This document shows, piece after piece, positions 9,480-15,920 of a stretch of DNA of 26,922 nucleotides. The stretch covers positions 1 through 26,922 of the IMG/VR virus record IMGVR_UViG_3300022752_000327, one strand, 5' to 3'. The notes below the pieces were generated by a model, which was not told the DNA's origin, made no database searches, and saw only the letters and a list, made by a program, of their open reading frames with translations. Position numbers and translations under genes: made by a program. The stretch is from a virus. Position 1 is the stretch's first letter. Each line of letters opens with the position of its first letter.

Positions 9480-10022
9480 CTACTTAATTTTTCTTGGTTG
9501 CTCTTTTGATATGTAAGGTCCAGCAGTAAATGCTGTAAGTTTAGATGCAATTTCCATTGCTTGGTGTGCGTCTGCTCCGGCATACATAGCACCTAGTGCG
9601 TATGCTGCTCCAGAACCTGCTGCATATACTCCATCAGCAGATTTACTTATTGAAAGTTCTTGGTCGACATCAAATATTTCTCCACCAACAGCCATTATAA
9701 ACTGAAAACGATTTTCTTTAGTGTCTTCATCAAAATTATATCCATTCTCTGACATACATTTACGCAGAGATGGCATTGCTTTTACAATCATGAAATGATA
9801 TAAATCTTCTTTGTCTTGCTTTGTTGGAGTTGGTGGCTCCCAAATATGTTGTGCTATATCGCAAGGAAGTGTTTCTCCAGAACCAGCAATTAGAAACATT
9901 CCATTTTCTGAAATCTTTCTAACTTCTGGATGAGAATAAATTCTTCCGTCAGCATCAGTAGTTTGACTATCGGCAACTATAAAGCAACGGTCTTTATGTT
10001 CTATACCTATGATTGTTGTCAT
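9480..10022 (-). CDS. Proteasome/HslV-like Ntn hydrolase, candidate head-maturation protease
   Basis: A 180-residue protein with the layout of a proteasome beta/HslV subunit. After Met1 it begins TTIIGI, giving Thr2 as the predicted N-terminal nucleophile, just as HslV begins with Thr-Thr. Asp18 (VADSQTT) and Lys36 (EVRKI) match the conserved Asp17 and Lys33 of the family, IAGSGE (45-50) matches the oxyanion glycine loop, and YAAGSGAAYALGAMYAGAD matches the conserved C-terminal 'GSG--YA--A' helix. No propeptide precedes the Thr. Phages usually place a head-maturation protease between portal and scaffold, and this gene lies directly after portal with no other protease visible. A processing role in the capsid is therefore plausible but inferred. 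Alternative: a decoy or substitute for the host proteasome. Confidence 0.8.
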   Translation of the reverse strand: MTTIIGIEHKDRCFIVADSQTTDADGRIYSHPEVRKISENGMFLIAGSGETLPCDIAQHIWEPPTPTKQDKEDLYHFMIVKAMPSLRKCMSENGYNFDEDTKENRFQFIMAVGGEIFDVDQELSISKSADGVYAAGSGAAYALGAMYAGADAHQAMEIASKLTAFTAGPYISKEQPRKIK

Positions 10023-10036
10023 TGTCCCCCACCTAG

Positions 10037-11809
10037 TTAACTTCTTGTTACTACTCTTGCGTTTCCTTTACCACCTGCAGTCAGGCTTGTAAGAATTGAT
10101 TGAATATCAGGTTGCTGTGTTGGTTGTACCATTGGTTGTTCTTGAGGAGGACCTCCTACTGGGGCACCAGAGGGAGCAGGGGACGTTTGCTCAACCATAG
10201 GATTAGAAGCGCCAGCAGGAGGAACCTGTTGTTGCGGTGCAAAGGTAGCCTCAATAGCATCTTCTAATGCTTGTCCCTTTTGGCGAGCCTTGATAACCGC
10301 AGCAATTTTATTTACCATATCTGATGGGTCTTGTCCCTGTGTTGCCATCGCTGGTATAGCCTGAGCCATTGCTGTAATACCACTGAGTAATGCTGTACGC
10401 ATATCTTCAATTTCAATCTTCTCAAGTTCTTGTGTTACGTTAACAGTAAATGGCAACTCACGCATAGCCATATCTTTAGATATTAACTTACCACCAAGTG
10501 CTTGAAGCATGAAGATAAGACCTTGGGCTGGATTAAGACCAGCAAGCATACCATAACGAACATCGGCTGAATAATCACCCTTGATGTCTTTGGTTGGCTT
10601 ATAAGTAATTTCATATGGTGAGCCAGAATCTACACCACGAATTGTTTTCTCTTCTGGATATATTGTTTCATCAACCTCAAAACAGATACTGATTACATCA
10701 CGAAGTGCTGCAGCAAAAATTGCTTGGGCTGATTTGACTTGTGTATCAAATGCTCCCATAAGAGCCTGTACACCTTGACCAGTAACAATAGATGCATCAA
10801 TGTTACCAGTACGAGACTCTGGATAACGAGCACCAACTCTAAGTTCTTGGTTAAGTAATTGTTGTTCTGTAAATGCGCCCTGTGGTAGAGTAAGTTCTAC
10901 ACGACGAACACCTGCTGGGTTTGCGGTGCGGATAACCGCATCTCCACCCAACTGTAGTTCTTGTACATCTTGTGGAAGTACAATAGGTGCCTGTACTGAT
11001 TTCTCCGCTGCTTCCATTGCCAGTAAGGCGAAACGGTTGCGGAGTAACTGAATTCCAAGTACATCGTCGAATTGTCCACGTAATTCATTATCGATAGATG
11101 GTTTACGTGCTACAACTACCATCATTTTACCAAGAGGATTCTTGGCTTGTGATAAAATTAAATTATCTTTTGCTGGAACATATACAACTGATTGGTCTTT
11201 GTCATAGTAGCGAATAATTTCTACTTGACCATTTAAATCTTGCTTATATCCCATTCCACCAAGAAGTATATTATCATACTCTGGGAATTGTGCTACTAAC
11301 TCACCAAGGGTAAGTGTATATCTTTTAGCAAATGCTATACAGCGTCCATATCTGTCAAACTCTGGATATGCGCCAATTGGGTTCTCTACACGGATACGAG
11401 GAAGTTTAGCCTCATCATCTAGTTCTATAATAAACGGAACAAAGCCGTAGGTTAGATACCAGTCTGCTCCTGAGTACATCTGGACCGATAGGTCAGAATG
11501 CGAAAAATAATTACTAGCAATACGAGTACGCTTATCGGCAAAAGTACGAGCACGGTCACTGACTTGATTAGCGGCTGAGCAGTTAACCGCCGGAAGAGGT
11601 GCCATAACCTCAGAAAGGTCCCTGGCAACGATATCAATAAAATTTGCAACGACATTAGCATCTACACCATCTGGAAAAAAGTCAGGATAGACTTCGGAAA
11701 TCTTTCCCTTACGAACAGCAAGAACGTCAAGATTACGGGCATCTCTTTCGCTATTTCGATAACGTAACGATTGTACTCGTGCCGCTATCTGTTCAATTGT
11801 TAATGCCAT
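10037..11809 (-). CDS. Portal protein
   Basis: A 590-residue protein directly downstream (6-base gap) of the terminase large subunit. The N-terminal half contains a helical clip/stem-like region (FIDIVARDLSEVMAPLP, then YSGADWYLTYGFVPFIIELDD, then a beta-rich IRVENPIGAYPEFDRYGR), typical of portal rings of the podovirus-like/SPP1-like fold. The middle part (TGQGVQALMGAFDTQVKSAQ) resembles the portal stem helix. The C-terminal ~70 residues are Pro/Gln-rich and likely disordered. It forms the dodecameric DNA channel at one vertex of the head. Identification rests on size, order after terminase and recognisable portal segments. Confidence 0.85.
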   Translation of the reverse strand: MALTIEQIAARVQSLRYRNSERDARNLDVLAVRKGKISEVYPDFFPDGVDANVVANFIDIVARDLSEVMAPLPAVNCSAANQVSDRARTFADKRTRIASNYFSHSDLSVQMYSGADWYLTYGFVPFIIELDDEAKLPRIRVENPIGAYPEFDRYGRCIAFAKRYTLTLGELVAQFPEYDNILLGGMGYKQDLNGQVEIIRYYDKDQSVVYVPAKDNLILSQAKNPLGKMMVVVARKPSIDNELRGQFDDVLGIQLLRNRFALLAMEAAEKSVQAPIVLPQDVQELQLGGDAVIRTANPAGVRRVELTLPQGAFTEQQLLNQELRVGARYPESRTGNIDASIVTGQGVQALMGAFDTQVKSAQAIFAAALRDVISICFEVDETIYPEEKTIRGVDSGSPYEITYKPTKDIKGDYSADVRYGMLAGLNPAQGLIFMLQALGGKLISKDMAMRELPFTVNVTQELEKIEIEDMRTALLSGITAMAQAIPAMATQGQDPSDMVNKIAAVIKARQKGQALEDAIEATFAPQQQVPPAGASNPMVEQTSPAPSGAPVGGPPQEQPMVQPTQQPDIQSILTSLTAGGKGNARVVTRS

Positions 11810-11815
11810 AGTTTC

Positions 11816-13684
11816 CTATCCATAAGTTTCTTGCCATTGCTCTGCAAAGGCTTCGTCTAAATTAAGTGAACCTCTACTAGCCTTTTGTGCTCTAGTAGCC
11901 CATCTATTATTTTGATATTGCCCAACTCTACTTGAGGTCTGCATTAGTTCCCTACAACGGATAACGGCAAACCATAATGCCATTACACAGTCAGTAGGGT
12001 TCTTAGTATCAGGCTTCCAAATTATAAGTTGTTGTATTAAAGACTTAAGTCCTTCAGAGCCTTCATTGCTTGGAAATTCAATTAGGTTGTTATCTTGGAA
12101 TCTACCATCTCTGGCTGAACCAAATAGGCTAGCCATAGAGGCTACACCAAATCCAACATCCCATTTATTTTTACCAGTAAAGTGTGAGTTAAGTTGACAT
12201 CCATAAGATGCTAGGTAATCACGCAACTCTGTATCCATAGCATAATATTTTTGGTGGGCGTTAATCTCAACCCGAAACTCTTGTGGTTTAAATCTTTCTA
12301 CCCACTCCTTGATAAGAGCATTCTCTTTCTGTGGAGTAGGGTCAACCATGTTGACGCAATCTAAAACATATATACGACCATCAGCACGATTGTAAGATAC
12401 TGCTACGAAAGCAGACCTACCAGATACTGCAGGGTCAAAACCAATTATTGTATAAGTTGAATCTATATTCTTGGGATGCCCCGGCGTGTCTTTTTTAAGT
12501 GGTCCGCGCTTTCGCATACCGTTAACACATCCAGCGACAATTGTTGGCGAGAATATGGAGTCGGATTGGACGTCTTCTTGTTGGTAGACCATAGCCCACA
12601 CTGACGGAGCCACTTCAGACCGCCTTGTAAAAAGCGAAGGTCCATCCCATTTGGGATATAGTCCTTGCTCATTAGGTTCGTCCTTGTCTCCTTCTGCCCT
12701 GTCTGTCCAAGGCCAAAGTGTTTTCCAGTTCTTTGGGTCTTCATCAAATTCTAAAACTGATGGCATAGCCATGTATGTAAATGGAGATTTGCCACCTGTC
12801 CATTGGTCGCCATCTCGTATCATCTTATATAAATCTATAGGTGCGACACGGGTTCCTACTATAAGCAGTTTGCCGTGCCGCCCTAGGCGGGTGATAACTT
12901 CTTTTTGAAGCCATTCAATTTGCTTCTCCCACTCATGGGCGTTTGCGTTCATCACCACATCGTCAAGGATAATCAGGTCGGCGCGAGCACCGTAAATCTG
13001 TGACCCGAATCCTAATGCTTGTACTGTTGGGTCTTTCTCTCCAGAATCTCGTCCAGCACCTAAGTAAATCATGTCGGCTGACCAGGTAGGTGAATCTGCT
13101 TTATAGCCACCGTTAGGTCCAAATGAAACTTGTAACTTGGTCCAGTTAGGATGACTTAATCTTGTCTTAATCGCAGATAGGAACTTACGAGCCATACCTT
13201 GCGTTTTAGAAACAATAATAATTCTGATGTTAGGGTCTATAGCCAAACGGTAGGTAACATAGTTAATTGTTAATACAGTTGACTTAGCATGCTCTGGTGG
13301 TACGTTAATTAAAATACGATTGGTTGCTGCTTGCTCATAAGTCATGCTAGGGTGGATGAACCTTGGCTCTCTACCCTCTAATAAATCTACCCAAGTCTTA
13401 TGATGGTCAAAAAGTTTAGTATCTAGAAATTGTTCTGAGAAATCTTCAAAGGAGATATCTTTCAGATTGGCTAGGTCGGATTTAACCCCTTTGCCAGATA
13501 GGCGTGCCTTGTCGGCTTTATCCTTAAAATCAGGGTCTGCCATAGACCATTGCCGAAAGGTAACATCGTTACGCCCTACAGCCTTCATGGCATCTACCAC
13601 AGTAGAGCCTTGGGCTAGAAGTTCTAGTACCTGCTTCTGGGCGGCATCCTTAGGGATGTTTTGTACCCCTGGCTTACGACCCAC
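11816..13684 (-). CDS. terL: Terminase large subunit (ATPase and nuclease)
   Basis: A 622-residue DNA-packaging motor. Residues about 15-60 resemble a helix-turn-helix of small-subunit type (LAQGSTVVDAMKAVG then TFRQW), suggesting fusion or substitution of TerS. The ATPase has Walker A at 129-136 (PPEHAKST), Walker B at 237-242 (LIILDD) and a coupling GTR at 277-279. The RNase H-like nuclease begins at 414-420 (IGFDPAV, with D417), continues with VEIN near 472-475 and ends with a late NPTDCVMALW acidic site. The start is GTG at 13684 with a G-rich Shine-Dalgarno (AGGGGG) 5 bases upstream. No separate small subunit gene lies next to it in this window. It is the first gene of the leftward virion operon. 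Confidence 0.93.
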   Translation of the reverse strand: MGRKPGVQNIPKDAAQKQVLELLAQGSTVVDAMKAVGRNDVTFRQWSMADPDFKDKADKARLSGKGVKSDLANLKDISFEDFSEQFLDTKLFDHHKTWVDLLEGREPRFIHPSMTYEQAATNRILINVPPEHAKSTVLTINYVTYRLAIDPNIRIIIVSKTQGMARKFLSAIKTRLSHPNWTKLQVSFGPNGGYKADSPTWSADMIYLGAGRDSGEKDPTVQALGFGSQIYGARADLIILDDVVMNANAHEWEKQIEWLQKEVITRLGRHGKLLIVGTRVAPIDLYKMIRDGDQWTGGKSPFTYMAMPSVLEFDEDPKNWKTLWPWTDRAEGDKDEPNEQGLYPKWDGPSLFTRRSEVAPSVWAMVYQQEDVQSDSIFSPTIVAGCVNGMRKRGPLKKDTPGHPKNIDSTYTIIGFDPAVSGRSAFVAVSYNRADGRIYVLDCVNMVDPTPQKENALIKEWVERFKPQEFRVEINAHQKYYAMDTELRDYLASYGCQLNSHFTGKNKWDVGFGVASMASLFGSARDGRFQDNNLIEFPSNEGSEGLKSLIQQLIIWKPDTKNPTDCVMALWFAVIRCRELMQTSSRVGQYQNNRWATRAQKASRGSLNLDEAFAEQWQETYG

Positions 13685-14109
13685 AATTGCCCCCTATAAA
13701 CGGTTATTTAACGGTACCCGTAAACGGGCAGACTATCCCCAATATATATTATTATATAATTATATATTATAGTGAGCGGAGTTCTAAACGGAGCGAACTC
13801 CGTAATATTTATATTACATATTAGATAACCTGTTCAAAGTGCTAAAACCGAACAGGTAGGTAATAATTACGCTCATTCTGAGCGTATAATATATATAATC
13901 CCCCTAATATATAACAGAAATTTTTAGAGAGATAGTACAGTACAATACCGAGCCTCAGTTAATAACCTCTGGGTCATAATCTCACTCTTTCCTTTAGCAC
14001 ATGTTGGCTATCGGTGGCTAAGTGATAAGGCTAATGATGGGGATAAGACTATCCAATAGCAATATATTCAGGGGGTAAGTAAAATTAAAATCAAATACCA
14101 AAAGACTAT

Positions 14110-14171
14110 AAAGGACTAAAGACTTATTATAGAATTAAAAGATAAAAACAAAAGACAAAAGGACTAAAGAC
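14110..14171 (+). repeat. AAAGGACTAAAGAC direct repeats in A-rich tract
   Basis: AAAGGACTAAAGAC occurs at 14110-14123 and again at 14158-14171, with shorter AAAGAC copies at 14101-14106 and 14151-14156. The tract is almost free of G/C outside these words and is strongly A-rich on one strand. This resembles iteron or DNA-unwinding arrangements, but the number of copies is small. Confidence 0.5.
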
Positions 14172-14263
14172 AATTTAACCCAACACAAACCTTTTGCGCG
14201 ACACGCCCGACCTCGTTGCTCAGCCTTCTCTCAGGAATCTATCAGCAACCTATCTGCACCAAT

Positions 14264-14279
14264 TCGAACAGGCGTTCGA
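14264..14279. promoter_or_regulatory. Actinobacterial-type LexA/SOS box
   Basis: TCGAAC at 14264-14269, the 4-base spacer AGGC and GTTCGA at 14274-14279 form a perfect match to TCGAAC-N4-GTTCGA, the LexA operator known from mycobacteria and other Actinobacteria. It lies 150 bases upstream of the 14430 gene in a non-coding region. A weak promoter (TTCGAG, 18 bases, TAACAT at 14299-14304) would overlap it. The match is seen directly; binding by host LexA is inferred. Confidence 0.65.
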
Positions 14280-14333
14280 GAAATAGGTGTGATGTATCTA
14301 ACATCTCAATATATGAGAATATCCCAAATGTAC

Positions 14334-14361
14334 TTGCAATATAGGCAAATGAGAGTAAATT
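14334..14361 (+). promoter_or_regulatory. Sigma70-like promoter of the 14430 gene
   Basis: TTGCAA (14334-14339), 16 bases, TAAATT (14356-14361). Predicted transcription start near 14368, which places the two palindromes at about +1 and +20. The same -10 sequence (TAAATT) and the same operator offset are found at the promoter before the amidoligase gene. Confidence 0.5.
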
Positions 14362-14367
14362 AAGACA

Positions 14368-14385
14368 TGTAATCAAATGATTACA
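14368..14385. promoter_or_regulatory. Second palindrome, TGTAATCA-AA-TGATTACA
   Basis: An 18-base perfect inverted repeat one base upstream of a copy of the 17-bp palindrome. Its half-site TGTAATCA resembles the TGTATTAA half-site. GATTACAG also precedes the 15360 copy (GATTACAGAG), so part of it is conserved at two loci. Probably a second or alternative operator. Confidence 0.5.
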
Positions 14386-14386
14386 G

Positions 14387-14403
14387 TGTATTAAATTAAT
14401 ACA
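14387..14403. promoter_or_regulatory. 17-bp palindromic operator, copy 1
   Basis: TGTATTAA-A-TTAATACA, extended to 19 bp by flanking G and C. It ends 26 bases before the ATG at 14430, upstream of an AAAAGGA Shine-Dalgarno. First of seven identical copies (one of them inverted) found only between 14.3 and 18.4 kb. Confidence 0.75.
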
Positions 14404-14429
14404 CTTAATCCGAGAAAAGGAAAAAAGAA

Positions 14430-15041
14430 ATGACAACAGCAACAAAAGTAAAAGCACCAAAAGCAAGCGCAACAATTTCAAATGTAGTTGTTGATGCTTA
14501 TTCAAAACTTGTAAACCTAGAAGGTGAGCAAAGTTTTATTTCTCTATGCGTTAAGCGCCTAAAGGCAAACACCTCAAGCGTTAGAGATATTCAAGCAAGT
14601 ATCAAAAAAGCAGGGGGAACAGCGCCAACAATTAGGGCAAGCCATGTCCAGTATTTTGTCACCATGCAGGATATTTTGGACAAGGTGGCAGGTGCAAAAA
14701 GCCAGCCAATTTCAGAGTTGCTGAAAATGGCTCAAAAATTCCAGACCGCTCATGGTAAGGAAAAAGTTGCAGAGGAATTGGCAGACATCAAAGATTATGC
14801 CGAACTAGTTGCAGAAACTCCAACACTTGACCAAACCCGCACCCGTAAAAATGCAACAACACCAAAAGCACCAGCAAGCGTGGAAACTATTTTCACAAAA
14901 GCGGTCAGCGACTTAAAAGCCCTAAAGGGAAATGGCTCATGGGATACCATTAAGACCAGCGACCTGCAAACCCTTGCAACCCTTAATGAGTTGCTGAAAG
15001 TAATCGCAAGAAACTCAGCACCCGCAAAGGTTAAAGCCTAA
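14430..15041 (+). CDS. Lys/Ala-rich protein of unknown function, monocistronic
   Basis: A 203-residue protein I do not recognise. Both ends are basic and Ala/Lys/Pro-rich (TTATKVKAPKASA and SAPAKVKA), and a second basic linker lies near residues 130-150 (RTRKNATTPKAP). In between are two predicted helical segments (about 20-120 and 150-195). No zinc, helix-turn-helix or enzymatic motif is clear. It has its own promoter, two palindromes, a LexA box further upstream and a strong terminator directly after it, so it is expressed as a single gene. The basic tails suggest nucleic-acid or chromatin binding. It could be the regulator of the palindrome family (autoregulation) or an abundant early/SOS-linked protein. 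Both ideas are inference. Confidence 0.75.
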   Translation: MTTATKVKAPKASATISNVVVDAYSKLVNLEGEQSFISLCVKRLKANTSSVRDIQASIKKAGGTAPTIRASHVQYFVTMQDILDKVAGAKSQPISELLKMAQKFQTAHGKEKVAEELADIKDYAELVAETPTLDQTRTRKNATTPKAPASVETIFTKAVSDLKALKGNGSWDTIKTSDLQTLATLNELLKVIARNSAPAKVKA

Positions 15042-15058
15042 GCAAACCGACAGAATAG

Positions 15059-15086
15059 CCCCCGAGAAATCGGGGGTTATTTTTTT
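15059..15086 (+). terminator. Rho-independent terminator
   Basis: A 7-bp stem CCCCCGA (15059-15065) and TCGGGGG (15070-15076) closes a GAAA tetraloop and is followed by TTATTTTTTT. It starts 17 bases after the stop of the 14430 gene. Confidence 0.9.
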
Positions 15087-15210
15087 GCCCAAAACGACAC
15101 GCCCGAGTGCGTTGTAAAATTTTGCCCAACACAAACTTTCCTGATATGCGGGAAGCCAGCGCCAAGACCCAAAAAATTTCGCCAACACAAACTTTGGCGG
15201 AGTGCGAGTT

Positions 15211-15257
15211 GCGTGTGCGAGTAGATAGGGTGCGTGTGCCATATAGGGTGCGTGTGC
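15211..15257 (+). repeat. GCGTGTGC tandem-like repeats
   Basis: GCGTGTGC occurs at 15211-15218, and the longer word ATAGGGTGCGTGTGC occurs at 15225-15239 and 15243-15257. The GC-rich block contrasts with the AT-rich surroundings and ends 7 bases before a palindrome. GGTGCGTGTG recurs inside the tRNA-like element near 15709. Function unknown. Confidence 0.6.
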
Positions 15258-15264
15258 GGATAGG

Positions 15265-15281
15265 TGTATTAAATTAATACA
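15265..15281. promoter_or_regulatory. 17-bp palindromic operator, copy 2
   Basis: TGTATTAAATTAATACA lying 19 bases upstream of the -35 element at 15301, not directly before a gene. Together with copy 3 it brackets the 15301 promoter, an arrangement compatible with looping or with control from both sides. Confidence 0.75.
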
Positions 15282-15300
15282 GATTAAAAGCGGAATATGC

Positions 15301-15328
15301 TTGACTTCTTGGGAGATGAGAGTATGAT
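15301..15328 (+). promoter_or_regulatory. Sigma70-like promoter between operator copies 2 and 3
   Basis: TTGACT (15301-15306), 16 bases, TATGAT (15323-15328). Predicted start near 15335, upstream of operator copy 3 (15360-15376) and the first gene of the small-gene chain at 15400. Confidence 0.65.
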
Positions 15329-15359
15329 TATCTTATGAGGTTAATTACCGATTACAGAG

Positions 15360-15376
15360 TGTATTAAATTAATACA
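15360..15376. promoter_or_regulatory. 17-bp palindromic operator, copy 3
   Basis: TGTATTAAATTAATACA with flanking G and C as in copy 1 and preceded by GATTACAGAG. It lies about 25-41 bases downstream of the predicted transcription start and ends 23 bases before the ATG at 15400. It is followed by AAAGAAAGGATAG, a Shine-Dalgarno shared with other copies. Confidence 0.75.
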
Positions 15377-15399
15377 CCTGCTTAAAGAAAGGATAGGTC

Positions 15400-15549
15400 A
15401 TGAACACAGTTGAGTTAATCAACTCAGTTGACGAAGTTGCCGAGTTTACAAAGCAACTACTTCATGATGAGATAGAGCGCAATAAGCAAGAGCAAGCGAA
15501 TCGTAATCGTCCGAATTATGATTATTTAAGAGCAATGGGGTTGCTATGA
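15400..15549 (+). CDS. Small acidic/polar protein, 49 aa
   Basis: ATG at 15400 follows an AGAAAGGA Shine-Dalgarno and gives MNTVELINSVDEVAEFTKQL and then a helical charged tail (EIERNKQEQANRNRPN). It has no recognisable domain and is too small for a motif search by eye. Its stop overlaps the start of the next gene (CTATGA), so the two are coupled. It is the first gene after a good promoter and operator copy 3. Small, early, operator-controlled proteins in phages are often host takeover factors, but nothing here proves that. Confidence 0.65.
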   Translation: MNTVELINSVDEVAEFTKQLLHDEIERNKQEQANRNRPNYDYLRAMGLL

Positions 15550-15689
15550 GTGGCGACGATATTGCTTTAGACTTCATGAGTGAGGAAGAAATTGCCGAGA
15601 TTATAGCAACTGAAGGTGTTTTTCAGGTGGATATGACCGACATTGATGACTTACTTGAGGAAGTTGCTACGGACTCGGACTACGAATAG
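15546..15689 (+). CDS. Small acidic protein, 47 aa
   Basis: Starts with an ATGA overlap with the previous gene. The 47-residue product (MSGDDIALDFMSEEEIAEII and an acidic tail ending DDLLEEVATDSDYE) is very acidic with only one basic residue or none, a profile seen in phage DNA-mimic or inhibitor proteins. That is analogy only. Its TAG stop coincides with the start of a tRNA-like sequence. Confidence 0.6.
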   Translation: MSGDDIALDFMSEEEIAEIIATEGVFQVDMTDIDDLLEEVATDSDYE

Positions 15690-15746
15690 CAACTGGATAG
15701 CCCACGCTGGTGCGTGTGAGCATAGGTTCAATTCCTATGGTGGGCA
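15687..15746 (+). pseudogene. tRNA-like element: intact T-arm and 3' acceptor, degenerate 5' part
   Basis: The 3' half is a textbook tRNA end: T-stem ATAGG (15722-15726), loop TTCAATT, stem CCTAT (15734-15738), then acceptor strand GGTGGGC and discriminator A (15746). Upstream, TAGC-AACTGGATAG resembles a D-arm with a few bases deleted, and CACGC-TGGT-GCGTG is an anticodon-like stem with a 4-base loop. The expected 5' acceptor GCCCACC is missing at its normal place, where coding sequence lies instead. However, GCCCAC occurs at 15700-15705 and could pair with GTGGGC to give a 47-nt acceptor/T-arm minihelix. Candidates are a decayed tRNA, a minimal tRNA mimic, or the tRNA-3'-end core of an attachment site. 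The 3' end is CTA, not CCA. Confidence 0.4.
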
Positions 15747-15750
15747 CTAG

Positions 15751-15767
15751 TGTATTAAATTAATACA
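15751..15767. promoter_or_regulatory. 17-bp palindromic operator, copy 4
   Basis: TGTATTAAATTAATACA, flanked by A-G and C-T so that the symmetry extends (AGTG...CACT). It lies directly after the tRNA-like element and ends 21 bases before the ATG at 15789. No convincing -35/-10 pair is visible just upstream of this copy. Confidence 0.75.
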
Positions 15768-15788
15768 CTTAACCAACGAAAGGTAATC

Positions 15789-15920
15789 ATGTACATAGAG
15801 ATAACAGACACGATAGCAATAGTAATTGCGCTGAGTGTAAGTACTACACTAGTCATTACTACCGCTATCAAAAACGCTAAACTTGTCCGCAAATTGCGTG
15901 AGTTAAGTGTCCAAAAGTAA
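15789..15920 (+). CDS. Small single-pass membrane protein, 43 aa
   Basis: ATG at 15789 after CGAAAGGTAATC. Residues about 6-27 (TDTIAIVIALSVSTTLVITT) form one hydrophobic transmembrane segment, followed by a basic tail (KNAKLVRKLRELSVQK), predicting N-out/C-in by the positive-inside rule. It overlaps the next gene by 14 bases. A small phage membrane protein in an early-looking operon could be a superinfection exclusion or signalling peptide; there is no sequence proof. Confidence 0.65.
   Translation: MYIEITDTIAIVIALSVSTTLVITTAIKNAKLVRKLRELSVQK

Larger units (their letters stand above)
13685..14429. other. Divergent intergenic region with hairpins and repeats (possible origin / regulatory region)
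   Basis: 745 bases with no supportable gene, lying between the leftward terminase operon and a rightward gene. The left part is almost pure A/T. It holds inverted repeats at 13717-13728 (CCCGT/ACGGG), 13777-13802 (CGGAGTTC/GAACTCCG), 13828-13857 (ACCTGTTC/GAACAGGT), 13868-13886 (TACGCTC/GAGCGTA) and 14041-14054 (GGATA/TATCC). An A-rich, strand-biased tract at 14090-14180 carries AAAGGACTAAAGAC twice. A LexA-like box and two adjacent palindromes lie at the right end. A leftward promoter candidate for the virion operon is TTGAAC (minus strand, 13832-13837) with TATAAA (13808-13813). An origin function is possible but no DnaA box array is visible. Confidence 0.6.
14180..15192 (+). repeat. Dispersed CCAACACAAAC and CGACACGCCCGA repeats flanking one gene
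   Basis: CCAACACAAAC occurs at 14180-14190, 15126-15136 and 15182-15192. CGACACGCCCGA occurs at 14199-14210 and 15095-15106. Both words are on the same strand and lie in the non-coding sequences on each side of the 14430-15041 gene, suggesting that the gene was inserted as a cassette or that both flanks derive from a duplication. The third copy lies inside an inverted repeat (CGCCAA 15180-15185 / TTGGCG 15194-15199). Confidence 0.55.

Noticed and set aside
13685-14429. DnaA box array
   Set aside because: Only weak matches such as TTTAGCACA; no repeated TTATCCACA-like sites.
14242-14505. Leu-rich minus-strand frame over the start of the 14430 gene
   Set aside because: Antisense of a strongly supported gene with promoter and terminator; Leu runs come from complementing Lys/Ala/Thr codons.
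15146-15277. 43-residue frame (MREASAKTQKISPTQ...) after the terminator
   Set aside because: No Shine-Dalgarno, no promoter between terminator and start, and it consists of repeat sequence and ends inside operator copy 2.
15687-15746. Functional complete tRNA gene
   Set aside because: No 5' acceptor strand at the right distance, D-arm too short and anticodon loop of 4 bases; described as tRNA-like only.
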